DNA of 64,000 bases from JAGGTJ01 sp964457545 (lineage in GTDB: Bacteria > Desulfobacterota > DSM-4660 > Desulfatiglandales > Desulfatiglandaceae), in assembly GCA_964457545.1 (NCBI GenBank), contig CAYWEN010000004.1:1-64000 (forward strand), read 5' to 3'. How positions within the stretch are numbered: the first letter of the stretch is position 1; each line of letters starts with the position of its first letter. Both the position numbers and the translations under genes were made by a program. This document shows, piece after piece, positions 34,782 to 43,652 of the stretch. The notes beneath the pieces are model-generated. The model did no database searches and was not told the origin of the DNA. It worked only from the letters and a program-made list of their open reading frames with translations.

Positions 34782-36149
34782 ATGGATAGAACAATTCTTA
34801 TAGTAGATGATGAGAGCAATATTCTGCAATCTCTTGATGGGATACTCACAGATGAAGGCTTTGACGTAATTAAGGCCAGAACCGGGGAAGAGGCATTGAA
34901 GAAAACAGAAGAAAATTCTCCGGATCTGGTCTTTTTGGATATATGGATGCCAGGTATGGATGGAATAGAGACTCTTGTGAAAATCAAAGAGTTACAGCCT
35001 GATTTGCCGGTAATAATGATGTCCGGACATGGCAATGTGGAAACAGCAGTCAAGGCCACCAAACTGGGGGCATATGATTTCATAGAAAAGCCTCTTTCCC
35101 TGGACAAGGTCCTTTTGTTGGTGAAAAATGCCCTTGATTATCACAGACTGGAAGAAGAGGTTCGTCTTTTTAAGGAAAAAGAAAAATCAAAGTATACCAT
35201 TATTGGTCACAGCAAGGCAATTAAGGAGCTTAAGGAGCAGATAAGGATAGTGGCTCCAACAGATGCCTGGGTTCTGATTTTTGGAGAAAATGGAACAGGA
35301 AAAGAACTTGTTGCACATACTATTCACAGATTAAGCAAACGACATAATAAACCTATGGTTGAGGTTAACTGTGCAGCCATTCCGGAGACACTGATTGAAA
35401 GTGAGTTGTTCGGTCATGAAAAGGGTGCATTTACCGGTGCAACAACAATGAGAAAAGGCAAGTTTGATCAGGCACACAATGGGACTATTTTCCTGGATGA
35501 GATTGGAGACATGAGCCTAAAGGTCCAGGCCAAGACTCTCAGGATTTTACAGGAGCAGACTTTTGAAAGGGTGGGAGGCACAAAACTGATCAGGGTCAAT
35601 GTCAGAGTACTTGCTGCAACAAACAAGGATCTTGAACAGGAGATAGAAAAGGGCACCTTTCGTGAAGACCTTTATTTTCGGCTTAATGTTATTCCAATAA
35701 TAGTTCCGGCCTTGAGAGAACGTATTGAAGATATTCCGGAACTTATAAAAGAATTTATACATGAATTTTCATTGACCAGCAATATTGAGCCAAAGGAATT
35801 TGCTCAGGATGCCATAGACATGTTGCAGCAGTATAATTGGCCAGGAAATGTAAGAGAGTTAAAAAACCTTGTAGAGAGATTGATGATAATGACGCAAGAT
35901 ACGGTTATTCATGCAGACGATCTGCCTTTCCCGTTAAACAGTCGCCCAAGAACCCGGGACGATCTTCAATATGCCATCAGGTCGTTGCCATTCAAGGAGG
36001 CAAAAAATGAATTTGAAAAGATATTTATTGAAACAAAACTGCATGAATTAAAGGGAAACATTTCCAAGACTGCGGAGGCCATTGGTATTGAGAGAAGTAA
36101 TCTGCACAAAAAAATCAGAGCGTATCATATTAAAATACCAAAAAAATAA
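34782..36149 (+). CDS. NtrC-family sigma54-dependent response regulator (NtrX-like)
   Basis: 455-residue transcription activator. Residues 1-120 form a receiver domain with phosphoacceptor Asp53 (L-V-F-L-D-I-W-M-P). Residues 140-370 form the AAA+ domain with Walker A G-E-N-G-T-G-K-E, the sigma54-contacting G-A-F-T-G-A loop, and Walker B I-F-L-D-E-I-G-D. The C-terminus carries a Fis-type helix-turn-helix (about 410-450). Order and sequence resemble NtrX. No sensor kinase gene is adjacent, so the partner is elsewhere. The gene follows lpxB by 141 bases and is followed by a 675-base non-coding region. Target genes are unknown; envelope or polysaccharide genes are a guess from position. Confidence 0.93.
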   Translation: MDRTILIVDDESNILQSLDGILTDEGFDVIKARTGEEALKKTEENSPDLVFLDIWMPGMDGIETLVKIKELQPDLPVIMMSGHGNVETAVKATKLGAYDFIEKPLSLDKVLLLVKNALDYHRLEEEVRLFKEKEKSKYTIIGHSKAIKELKEQIRIVAPTDAWVLIFGENGTGKELVAHTIHRLSKRHNKPMVEVNCAAIPETLIESELFGHEKGAFTGATTMRKGKFDQAHNGTIFLDEIGDMSLKVQAKTLRILQEQTFERVGGTKLIRVNVRVLAATNKDLEQEIEKGTFREDLYFRLNVIPIIVPALRERIEDIPELIKEFIHEFSLTSNIEPKEFAQDAIDMLQQYNWPGNVRELKNLVERLMIMTQDTVIHADDLPFPLNSRPRTRDDLQYAIRSLPFKEAKNEFEKIFIETKLHELKGNISKTAEAIGIERSNLHKKIRAYHIKIPKK

Positions 36150-36824
36150 TCCTGCCGTATTATAAGCCTTTAAAACATGCGGCAGCACAATGTCTTTTTT
36201 ACAAGACCCCGAGGGGGCATATTTTTTGCTTAAAGTAGAAGATGTCTTGTTTACGGCACGAACAGTTTGATAATTGCATCTCGTTTTGAATATCCGTTGA
36301 TATGAAATGCAGGATCATTCATTGTGATAATGTGGCTTTTGCCAATGTGTTTGATGATTTTCAACATTACTGATTGTTTGCGGAGATTCATTTTAGCGGA
36401 AAATATCTGCAGATTTACACAGCTTGTTTTTCAGGGTCCCTGCCTTATGCCCGTCAATAAATTGATTTTGGTATTATGAAGATTCCAACCCGGAAAATGA
36501 GAATCTTTGTGCAAGATCAGGCCTCCGGTCCGTAGGGAAAATCAAGCGCACAGCGATGTGCCTTGGTACGGTTAGCACAAGGAACACCGCTGATTGATAC
36601 ATAAATTTCAGGCTCTGGCCATTTGGGAATGAAAATTCTTGTATATGGCTGTCTTACTTGCACTGTTTTTTATACGCAAGATTTAATCCTCAAAACAACC
36701 TCGGTGTTACTTCTGCAGTTGAAAGTTTCACATACCTTGATCCCGTTTGGTTTGTGGATTGTTGCCAGAGATGTAATTCGCTATTGTTCGTATGCAAGGA
36801 TAAAAGGAAAAACAGGGTCATACA
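36150..36824. other. long intergenic region before the CheX-FliN fusion gene
   Basis: 675 bases without a supportable gene. A 9-base, one-mismatch hairpin (CTGCCGTAT at 36152-36160 with ATGCGGCAG at 36177-36185) may end the regulator transcript. At 36493-36521 lies a sequence closely like the left end of MITE-like family 2 (ATGAGAATCTTTGTGCAAG). A 74-codon plus-strand frame at 36623-36847 has no support. Confidence 0.45.
36493..36521 (+). repeat. solo end of MITE-like element family 2
   Basis: Matches the left end of copy A (21782-21811) in all but a few positions. I do not find a convincing opposite end nearby. A weaker relative (GGAATGAAAATTCTTGTA) occurs at 36626-36643. Confidence 0.4.
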
Positions 36825-38372
36825 ATGCAAAAACTAAAAAGCTTTGATATTGCCACCTCGGTTACTGATTCATTAATCGAAATCTTTCAAACGATGCTTT
36901 CCATGGAACTTGAGCTTGCCAGGGATGATTTGGAGCCTTTTGGCGAAGAGGATCGCATCGTAGGATCAGTGAGTCTGGCAGGAAAGATAAAAGGTATTAT
37001 TTTCATAGAGGTCAGTCAGGAATTTGCACGTATCATTACAGCTTCCATGCAGGATGTTGGCATTGATGATATCAAAGGTGATGAGGATGTCAAAGATGTT
37101 ATTCGTGAACTGTGTAATATAGTAGGGGGTAATCTCAAATCGCTGTTTTGCGATGCCGGTCTTGTTTGCGAACTCTCTCCTCCTTCCTTTACTACAGGTA
37201 AGGACTTTGAAATCAACTCATTAAATACTGCCCGACATGAACGTTATGTTTTCAGGCATGAAAATCATCCTGTTATAGTTGAAATATCAGTAAGGGCGGA
37301 TGAGGCAGAAAGTGATGATTTTCTGGGCAAGAACAGCGGAGATCATGAACAGCCTGATATTAAAGCCGTTCAGGATTTTAATATCAGGGATCCGCTGGTT
37401 AATTCAACAATCGAGCTGTTTGACACCATGCTTTCCATGGAAATAGAAGAAAAGGATCTGTCAGGCAATGTTACATTTGAGGAAGATAGGATAGTAGGCG
37501 CTGTAAACATGGCTGGGCTTGTTACAGGTAATATGAGCCTGTATATAACTAAAAACTTTGCATGGCTTATGACAGCATCAATGCTTGGGATGGAACCAGA
37601 TGAAGTTGAAGATGAAGAGGATGTTAAAGATGTTATAGGTGAGTTGTGTAATATTATTGGTGGAAACCTGAAGTCAAAACTGTGTGATGCCGGAATGTTT
37701 TGTACACTGTCTACTCCTTCTTACACATCCGGGTCAGATTTTGTTGTGGAACGGCAGGATATGACTTCATATGAACGCATTAAATTTGCCTATCAGGATG
37801 AGGAGTTTTATATAGAGGCCGGTATTAAGCTGTCAGAGTCAGCTGATATATCACATGTCCAAAAAACAGAGGAGGAATCTGTTAACGGTATTGAATCTGT
37901 AATATCTCAGGATGATATTGATGCACTTTTAAAATCCGGGGTGTCTGAATCTGAAACAGATCAGGACAAGGTCCCATCGGCGGAGGAGATTCAGGAAGAA
38001 ATTGATAATATCATAAAATCGGAATCTCCCACAGTAAAGGAAAAAGTTGAGGATAGTGCTTCTGTTCAGGATAGTGTAAAACAGGAATCTGATGGCATAT
38101 CAGCATTGGAAGAAAACAATCTGGATCTGGTTCTTGATATTCCATTAGAGATCAAGGTTGAATTTGGCAAGACCGGCAAAACGATAGATGAGGTCCTTAA
38201 AATAGATAACGGTTCTGTTATTGAGTTTCCCAATATGGAAGGAGAGCCGGTAAATCTGGTTGTTAATAATACCCTGATAGCAAGAGGGGAGGTAGTTGTT
38301 GAAAAAGAAAGATACGGGATAAGGATAACGGAGACGGTCAGTCGTATAAAACGGATACAAAGTATAATGTAA
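36825..38372 (+). CDS. CheX-CheX-FliN fusion, FliY-like chemotaxis phosphatase/switch protein
   Basis: 515-residue acidic protein with an uncommon arrangement. Residues 10-165 and 185-345 are two CheX/CheC-like domains; each keeps the phosphatase signature E-L-C-N (Glu95/Asn98 and Glu273/Asn276) with the downstream proline. Residues 360-372 read I-S-Q-D-D-I-D-A-L-L-K-S-G, the CheY-binding start motif of FliM and FliY. Residues 433-515 are a FliN/SpoA domain (L-D-I-P-L-E-I-K-V-E-F-G...I-T-E). This suggests a protein that docks at a flagellar switch or similar assembly and dephosphorylates CheY-like regulators. Bacillus FliY has one phosphatase domain, and its FliM-like motif is N-terminal. No flagellar or chemotaxis genes are nearby. 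The function is inference. Confidence 0.85.
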   Translation: MQKLKSFDIATSVTDSLIEIFQTMLSMELELARDDLEPFGEEDRIVGSVSLAGKIKGIIFIEVSQEFARIITASMQDVGIDDIKGDEDVKDVIRELCNIVGGNLKSLFCDAGLVCELSPPSFTTGKDFEINSLNTARHERYVFRHENHPVIVEISVRADEAESDDFLGKNSGDHEQPDIKAVQDFNIRDPLVNSTIELFDTMLSMEIEEKDLSGNVTFEEDRIVGAVNMAGLVTGNMSLYITKNFAWLMTASMLGMEPDEVEDEEDVKDVIGELCNIIGGNLKSKLCDAGMFCTLSTPSYTSGSDFVVERQDMTSYERIKFAYQDEEFYIEAGIKLSESADISHVQKTEEESVNGIESVISQDDIDALLKSGVSESETDQDKVPSAEEIQEEIDNIIKSESPTVKEKVEDSASVQDSVKQESDGISALEENNLDLVLDIPLEIKVEFGKTGKTIDEVLKIDNGSVIEFPNMEGEPVNLVVNNTLIARGEVVVEKERYGIRITETVSRIKRIQSIM

Positions 38373-38614
38373 AGCCTGTTTTCTTTTTAGCCATAAACAG
38401 TCCTTTTCGTAATATTGGTGCAGCCTGAACTGTATGTAGCGGACAGGTGGATTTGCAAGACATGCAAGGTGTATGTCTCTGCATAATTTATCTTTTGCTT
38501 TGGTATTGTAAGGATATCATATTTCTGAAAATTGGAAACTTTGCTTATACCTTGATTTGTGAACAACATTGTCCCTTGTTGTTTTTTGGGCGTTAAAAAG
38601 GCAGATATCATTCA

Positions 38615-39700
38615 GTGTTCAATGACCTAAAACACATGCTTTTGGAAGGTGTGCGTAAAGGGTGTTATCCAGGGGCTGTCCTTCTTGTGGCACATGCAGG
38701 AGAGATAGTATTTTTTGATGCGGCAGGGTTTAGAACACTGTCTTTAGATACATTTCCCATGGATACAGAGACCTTTTTTGATCTGGCCTCTCTTACCAAG
38801 GTTCTGGCAACTACTGTATGTGTCATGATGTTGGTAGACAGAGGTGCCCTTGCTCTGGATTGCCCACTTGCAGATCTCCTTTCTCAGGAAATACCAAAGG
38901 ATAAGCAGGAAATTACGCCACGTATGCTCCTTAACCACTGTTCCGGGCTTCCCTCATGGAGGCCTTTTTATCTGGATCTGGTAATATTTCCGTTTGCCGA
39001 AAGAAAAGCCCTTCTCAGGAAATGGATTGTTGAACAGCCTCTTGTCTGTGCTCCTTCCACCAAGGCAGTTTACAGTGATCTTGGTTTTGTAATTCTTGAA
39101 TGGATTATCGAAACGGTATCCAACAGGAGTATGGACGAATTTGTCTTAAAGGAGTGCATTAAGGGTATCCCTTTTTCCGGCGGTTTTTTCAATAACAATG
39201 GCCTGTCTTTTCCTGCAAAGGATATGTTTGCTGCCACTGAGAAATGCAGATGGAGAAAACGTATCCTTCAGGGGGAGGTGCATGATGAGAATGCATATGC
39301 CCTTGGTGGTTTTTCAGGTCATGCAGGCATGTTTGGCAGAGCACGGGATGTTTATGAAATCATCAATCTTATGCGTGAATGTTTTTATGGGATAAAAAAG
39401 GACCTTGTCTCCCGAAATACAATACTGGAATTTTTTACCAGGCAGAATATTGTAACAGGGAGTTCTTGGGCATTGGGATGGGATACTCCTTCAGTAAATG
39501 GTTCCAGTGCGGGGAGGTTTATTTCCAGAAACAGTGTCGGGCATCTTGGTTTTACCGGCACTTCTGTCTGGATGGATATGGACAGGGATGTACAGGTAAT
39601 TTTATTGACAAACCGAATTCACCCCAACCGTTCCAATGAACAGATAAGGATGTTCAGGCCAAGGATTCATGATATGATAATGAGCTGTTATTCCCGATAA
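38615..39700 (+). CDS. serine hydrolase, class C beta-lactamase family
   Basis: 361-residue penicillin-binding-protein-like fold hydrolase. The catalytic S-x-x-K appears as S-L-T-K (near residue 65, within F-F-D-L-A-S-L-T-K), the second element as Y-S-D (near 155), and the third K/H-x-G box as H-L-G-F-T-G (near 309). Such proteins act as esterases, D-amino peptidases or on peptidoglycan fragments; the substrate is unknown. No signal peptide is seen, so it is probably cytoplasmic. Initiation is uncertain: GTG at 38615 or ATG at 38636, with no strong binding site. It is isolated, with tandem hairpins after its stop. Confidence 0.85.
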   Translation: MFNDLKHMLLEGVRKGCYPGAVLLVAHAGEIVFFDAAGFRTLSLDTFPMDTETFFDLASLTKVLATTVCVMMLVDRGALALDCPLADLLSQEIPKDKQEITPRMLLNHCSGLPSWRPFYLDLVIFPFAERKALLRKWIVEQPLVCAPSTKAVYSDLGFVILEWIIETVSNRSMDEFVLKECIKGIPFSGGFFNNNGLSFPAKDMFAATEKCRWRKRILQGEVHDENAYALGGFSGHAGMFGRARDVYEIINLMRECFYGIKKDLVSRNTILEFFTRQNIVTGSSWALGWDTPSVNGSSAGRFISRNSVGHLGFTGTSVWMDMDRDVQVILLTNRIHPNRSNEQIRMFRPRIHDMIMSCYSR

Positions 39701-39761
39701 CAGTTTGATATTACGTATATCTCATGTAAATATGCTGTTGCAACTGTTTTGAAATATCGGC

Positions 39762-39828
39762 AGGAAAATCTTTTGAGGATCAAAAAGATTTTCCTGGCCT
39801 GTCTTCACTGGAATTGCTGACAGGCCAG
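39762..39828. terminator. two adjacent stem-loops between convergent genes
   Basis: The first stem is AGGAAAATCTTTT (39762-39774) with AAAAGATTTTCCT (39783-39795). The second is CTGGCCTGTC (39794-39803) with GACAGGCCAG (39819-39828). They share two bases, so they compete or stack. They lie between the serine hydrolase and the convergent zinc-ribbon gene. Neither has a long T tract, so the terminator role is tentative. Confidence 0.5.
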
Positions 39829-39928
39829 GTCAAGAGAAATGCAAACGAACGTGGCTGAAGTTGATATTATGCTTTGAAGGCATTGAACGCAGATACTTTT
39901 ATCAGATTTTTGAACGTTTTTTGATGTG

Positions 39929-40111
39929 CTATTTCTTTATTATTTCGGCCTTGCTGAATTCAATCTTTGTTTTGCAGTTAGGACAAACATGGCTTTTGTC
40001 ATATTCATCAGAAAATATTTCCACTTCTGTGCCACAGTTAGGACATTTAATTGTTATTGATTTAAGGTCTCTGAATTGATCAAATCCCGGGCAATGTTGT
40101 GGTGTTGGCAT
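39929..40111 (-). CDS. small zinc-ribbon protein
   Basis: 60-residue protein with two C-P-N-C knuckles (residues 23-26 and 43-46) separated by 16 residues, the pattern of a treble-clef or zinc-ribbon fold. It resembles short zinc-ribbon proteins common in delta-proteobacteria, whose role is not known. A strong AAGGAGG stands 8 bases before the ATG, which argues that it is translated. It is a single gene, convergent with the serine hydrolase. I do not recognise a specific function. Confidence 0.75.
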   Translation of the reverse strand: MPTPQHCPGFDQFRDLKSITIKCPNCGTEVEIFSDEYDKSHVCPNCKTKIEFSKAEIIKK

Positions 40112-40631
40112 GACAGTACCTCCTTTGCAAAAAGGTTGTTAAAGAGAATTATATGAATGATTCTGCATCCTGATTATTTCATAACCGTTATATATTAAAA
40201 ATATTAATGAATATAAGTAAAGTCAAGGTCAGAACCCAAAAAACAGGCTGTTTGTATCAGCTCAATAATAGGGGGATAACAGCAAACGTACCACCGGCGC
40301 AGGATGATTTTTCTTTTGCTCCGGGCCTTTGGGCTGGTCTCTTCAATGACTTGTCTGCAGGGGAGACTTGCCCCTTTTGCATTCCCGACTTTGTTGATCT
40401 GCGGCTTCCCCCACTGATAACTCACGAAAACACGGCGCCCTCCCGGCAATCGCGTCAGAAAAGCCCTCCTGTCCCTATTTATTGAGCTGTTACGGCTGCT
40501 TGGTTTTTGTCCCCGGATTGTCTTGAAAGTATTGCGGCCTGTCTTTGGCATGAATGTCAGCGCATCTGTATAGGAACTGTACATCATCTGGCCTGATAGT
40601 CTTATAAGGCATGTAGAAAATTTATGATACA
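40112..40631. other. intergenic region containing the full MITE-like element
   Basis: 520 bases between the divergent zinc-ribbon and menA genes. Nearly half is the 240-base element at 40254-40493. The menA promoter should be in 40494-40631 but is not evident. A minus-strand frame of 145 codons (40204-40641) runs through the element; I treat it as a by-product of the repeat. Confidence 0.5.
40254..40493. repeat. MITE-like element family 1, long copy
   Basis: 240 bases bounded by imperfect terminal inverted repeats: GTATCAGCTCAATAATAGGG at the left, and GTAACAGCTCAATAAATAGG when the right end is read in reverse. The interior is more GC-rich than the surroundings. On the minus strand one frame is open from end to end (containing C-R-Q-V-I-E-E-T-S-P-K-A-R), but it has no start signal within the element and no known domain. 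The copy at 11925-11991 keeps only its two ends. Confidence 0.75.
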
Positions 40632-41540
40632 ATGAAAACAAATGATATCCTGATTGCCAATAAAGATATGCTTAAGGCCTGGTTTGTTGCCTTTCGCCCC
40701 CAAACCCTCTGGATCTCTGTTTCTCCTGTTATTATTGGGGCAGCCATGGCTTTGGAGAACAAGGTGTTTCATCTCCCATCTGTTTGCCTGGCTGCTCTTG
40801 GCGCAATATTTATTCAGATAGGAACAAATCTTGCCAATGACTATTTTGATTTTGTGAACGGTATAGATGTTGAAGAAAGATTGGGGCCTGTTAGGGCAGC
40901 CCAGTCAGGGCTCATTCCCCCTGAAAAAATAAAAATGGCCTTCATCTGGTCTTTTATATTTGCCTGCCTTTGCGGTATGTATCTTGTTTTCAGGGGAGGT
41001 TGGCCTATCCTGGTTATTGGTGTTTTTTCCATTATATTTGGTCTGCTGTATACGGCAGGTCCTTTCCCTCTTGCATACACGGGTATGGCGGATATTTTTG
41101 CCTTTTTATTCTTTGGACCCGTTGCTGTTGCAGGAACTTACTATGTCCAGGCCCTGAGCTTTAATCCGTATTCTTTTATAGCAGGGGCTGTTCCGGGTTT
41201 TTTTTCTGCTGCTGTTCTTACAGTTAACAATTTCAGAGACATGTGTACAGACCGGAAAACCGGCAAAAAGACACTTGCAGTGCGTTTTGGCAGCAGATTT
41301 GTCCGATTGGAATACTTCCTGTGTATATTGTTCGCATGTATGACACCGCTGGTTTTGTATATGATGACGCATACGCATCCATATCAACTGTCAGCCAGTC
41401 TGGTGTTTTTTTTTGCAATACCATCTATGAAAATTGTGTTACGGGAAAATCCCAGTCCTGTATATAACAGGGTTCTTGCCTCTACCGGACGGCTTATGTT
41501 TGTATGCAGTGTGTTTTTTTCCGCAGGATGGCTGTTGTGA
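40632..41540 (+). CDS. menA: 1,4-dihydroxy-2-naphthoate polyprenyltransferase
   Basis: Inner-membrane UbiA-family enzyme that attaches the prenyl tail to dihydroxynaphthoate in menaquinone synthesis. The 302-residue protein has about eight to nine helices and both aspartate-rich motifs: N-D-Y-F-D-F-V-N-G-I-D (near residue 74) and N-F-R-D-M-C-T-D-R-K-T-G-K-K-T-L (near 199). The early W-F-V-A-F-R-P-Q-T-L motif is typical of MenA. It overlaps menC by 13 bases. The presence of menC implies the classical o-succinylbenzoate route; the other men genes are not in this window. Confidence 0.95.
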   Translation: MKTNDILIANKDMLKAWFVAFRPQTLWISVSPVIIGAAMALENKVFHLPSVCLAALGAIFIQIGTNLANDYFDFVNGIDVEERLGPVRAAQSGLIPPEKIKMAFIWSFIFACLCGMYLVFRGGWPILVIGVFSIIFGLLYTAGPFPLAYTGMADIFAFLFFGPVAVAGTYYVQALSFNPYSFIAGAVPGFFSAAVLTVNNFRDMCTDRKTGKKTLAVRFGSRFVRLEYFLCILFACMTPLVLYMMTHTHPYQLSASLVFFFAIPSMKIVLRENPSPVYNRVLASTGRLMFVCSVFFSAGWLL

Positions 41541-42619
41541 GAATAACGTCTGCAAGGTTGATGCGTTATGATTTGCCTTTGGCACGTCCGTTAACAGTAA
41601 GGCAGGTAGGAATGACTGTTAGGACAGGCCTTGTTTTGTGTCTTGCTGATGAAAAAGGGAACATCGGTTATGGTGAAATAGCACCTCTTTCAGGGCTTCA
41701 CAGGGAGACGTTACAGGATGCCCTTACACAGCTGCTTGAGACAGAACCGTTTTTAACAGGTCTTCTGATTCCGGATGCGGTTATAAGATTGGATGGCGGG
41801 ATGGATGATCTGTTTCATTCCCTGGATATGTTGCCCACTGTCCGTTTTGGTATTGAAATGGCGGTTCTTAATCTTATGGCAAGTTCCAAGGGGCTTTTCC
41901 TTCATGAGCTTTTTGGTCTGCCATTTAACAGGTTTGTTCCTGTCAATGGACTTTTAAGTGGAAGCAGGGATGAGATATTGAAACAGGCAAGGTATCTTTC
42001 CGGTGAGGGCTATGTTTCAGTAAAAATCAAGGTTGGAAAAGGGGATGTTGCGTCAGAAATTGAACTTATCAAAGAGATGCGAAAAATTATTTCAGCAAAT
42101 ATATCCATCAGGCTTGATGCAAACAGGGCGTGGACATCCGATGAAGCAATTTCTCTGGGAAAGGCCCTGTCAGGCGCAGGTATTGATTATATCGAAGAAC
42201 CTGTTCGTGATTACAGAATGCTGGAAGAATTTTATCAACGGACAAGGATTCCCTTTGCCTTGGATGAAACACTCACTGCTCTTCCTTTTGATATTGTTGC
42301 GCAGGTTCGGGGACTGAAGGCAGTTGTTATTAAGCCATGTGTTGCAGGAGGGGTGGAAAAGACCGTTGGCATTATAAAAAATGCAAAAAATGCGAACATA
42401 ACACCTGTTTTGAGTTCTGCGTTTAATTCCGGTTTGGGGCTTGCCTTTATTGCGCAAATTTCCGCTGTTTTTTCTCCACGGGATGTGGCTGTGGGACTTG
42501 ATACATTCAGATGGTTTAAACAGGATATTTTTGATTTTCACGTAAGCAATGGGTTTGCAGATGTTCACAAGCTTGCCGGAAAACGTCTGCTTTATCAGTA
42601 TTTAAAACCATGTATTTGA
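41528..42619 (+). CDS. menC: o-succinylbenzoate synthase
   Basis: Enolase-superfamily enzyme that dehydrates SHCHC to o-succinylbenzoate in menaquinone synthesis. The 363-residue protein contains the catalytic K-x-K (V-S-V-K-I-K-V-G near residue 165), metal ligands in R-L-D-A-N-R-A-W and Y-I-E-E-P-V and A-L-D-E-T-L, and the late lysine in V-V-I-K-P-C. The start at 41528 (M-A-V-V-R-I) overlaps the menA end by 13 bases; an open frame extends eight codons upstream. The adjacent menA supports MenC over related muconate cycloisomerase or dipeptide epimerase activities. Confidence 0.9.
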   Translation: MAVVRITSARLMRYDLPLARPLTVRQVGMTVRTGLVLCLADEKGNIGYGEIAPLSGLHRETLQDALTQLLETEPFLTGLLIPDAVIRLDGGMDDLFHSLDMLPTVRFGIEMAVLNLMASSKGLFLHELFGLPFNRFVPVNGLLSGSRDEILKQARYLSGEGYVSVKIKVGKGDVASEIELIKEMRKIISANISIRLDANRAWTSDEAISLGKALSGAGIDYIEEPVRDYRMLEEFYQRTRIPFALDETLTALPFDIVAQVRGLKAVVIKPCVAGGVEKTVGIIKNAKNANITPVLSSAFNSGLGLAFIAQISAVFSPRDVAVGLDTFRWFKQDIFDFHVSNGFADVHKLAGKRLLYQYLKPCI

Positions 42620-42710
42620 AGATCGGGATAATTTTCAAGAATCTGTCTTTTTATTTGTCTGACGATCGTCCAGGGCAATGAGATGTAATAATCAATATTT
42701 TGAGGCTGGT

Positions 42711-43526
42711 ATGAAAAAGATACTTGTTTGTTTCATGATTTTTAATATGTTTGGTGTTTTTCCTTTGTTTGGGGCAGAATATAAGCTGTCTATGTTGCCA
42801 AGGTATTTTCCGGAAAAACTGATAGTCATGATAACTCCCTTGGCTAGTTATCTCAGCAAAAAAACAGGGTTGAAGATTGTCCCTGTGCTGACAAAAAATT
42901 TTGCTGATTATCGGGCAAGGATCTTATTGAATAGGGATATTGCAATTGGCTATGAGAATCCTATGGTTTACGTGAAGATTTCATCTGCACATGAGGCCAT
43001 AGCTACGGCTATAAAGGGTGCAGGCGGAGACAGGTTTCGAGGAATAGTGATCACCCGTCCTGATTCAGGAATAACGCAACTTTCTTTTCTGAAAGGAAAA
43101 AAGGTGATGATCGTTGGGAAGACCTCTGCAGGTGGATATCTCTCTCAGAAATTGACTTTGCAGAATATGGGTATTGATGTTGACCATGACTGCCATCTCA
43201 GTGTTGCTGCAGATAACAGGCAAGAAAATGTTATAATTTCTGTTAGCATCGGCGATGTGGATGCTGGGTTTATCAGGGAATCTGCCTTGCATAAGGCGGA
43301 TCAGTTTATACAGCCTGGATCTGTGGTCTCTGTTGCAGAAACAGCATGGCTGCCAAACTGGGCATTGTCGGTGGACAAGGGCCTTCCTGTTTCCATAAAA
43401 CACTCTATACAGAAGGCTGTCCTTGATTTGCAAAAAGACAGTGAGGTGCTTAAGGCAATGGGATTAAGCTCTTTTGTGCGTGCCACGGATTCAGATTATA
43501 ATGTTATGCGTAAGCTTGTTCATTAA
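42711..43526 (+). CDS. PhnD-like periplasmic substrate-binding protein
   Basis: 271-residue protein of the phosphate/phosphite/phosphonate-binding (PhnD) superfamily. The start at 42711 gives a clean signal peptide (M-K-K-I-L-V-C-F-M-I-F..., ending near L-F-G-A-E). The family's pattern is visible: early P-R-Y-F-P-E-K, I-A-I-G-Y-E-N-P-M-V-Y in the ligand lobe, a hinge, G-D-V-D-A-G-F in the second lobe, and the late A-V-L-D-L-Q-K. No ABC permease or ATPase genes are adjacent, so it may serve as a sensor input rather than a transporter subunit. The ligand is unknown. It is followed by a short terminator-like hairpin. Confidence 0.83.
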   Translation: MKKILVCFMIFNMFGVFPLFGAEYKLSMLPRYFPEKLIVMITPLASYLSKKTGLKIVPVLTKNFADYRARILLNRDIAIGYENPMVYVKISSAHEAIATAIKGAGGDRFRGIVITRPDSGITQLSFLKGKKVMIVGKTSAGGYLSQKLTLQNMGIDVDHDCHLSVAADNRQENVIISVSIGDVDAGFIRESALHKADQFIQPGSVVSVAETAWLPNWALSVDKGLPVSIKHSIQKAVLDLQKDSEVLKAMGLSSFVRATDSDYNVMRKLVH

Positions 43527-43548
43527 CAATCTTTATTCTGTATCTCCT

Positions 43549-43570
43549 CAGGGATGCCCTGTGTTTTTTT
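43549..43570 (+). terminator. short terminator after the PhnD-like gene
   Basis: CAGGG-ATG-CCCTG (43549-43561) is a 5-bp stem followed within two bases by T7. It lies 22 bases past the stop codon. Confidence 0.6.
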
Positions 43571-43604
43571 GGGTTGTGATCAGTATTGTTTTTACGGTAA
43601 AAAG

Positions 43605-43633
43605 TTGACTTCACATAAATTATGATGTAATAT
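43605..43633 (+). promoter_or_regulatory. promoter of tRNA-Gly
   Basis: TTGACT at 43605-43610, a 17-base spacer and TAATAT at 43628-43633. The predicted transcription start is near 43640, 13 bases before the tRNA. The -35 box equals that of tRNA-Ala. Confidence 0.65.
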
Positions 43634-43652
43634 AAAAATGTTTACTCTGGAT

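Noticed and set aside
36623..36847. 74-codon plus-strand frame before the CheX-FliN gene
   Set aside because: It overlaps the real start, has no ribosome binding site and looks non-genic in composition.
40204..40641. 145-codon minus-strand frame across the MITE-like element
   Set aside because: The frame begins inside the neighbouring menA leader and runs through both inverted repeats. It lacks a start signal and a known domain.
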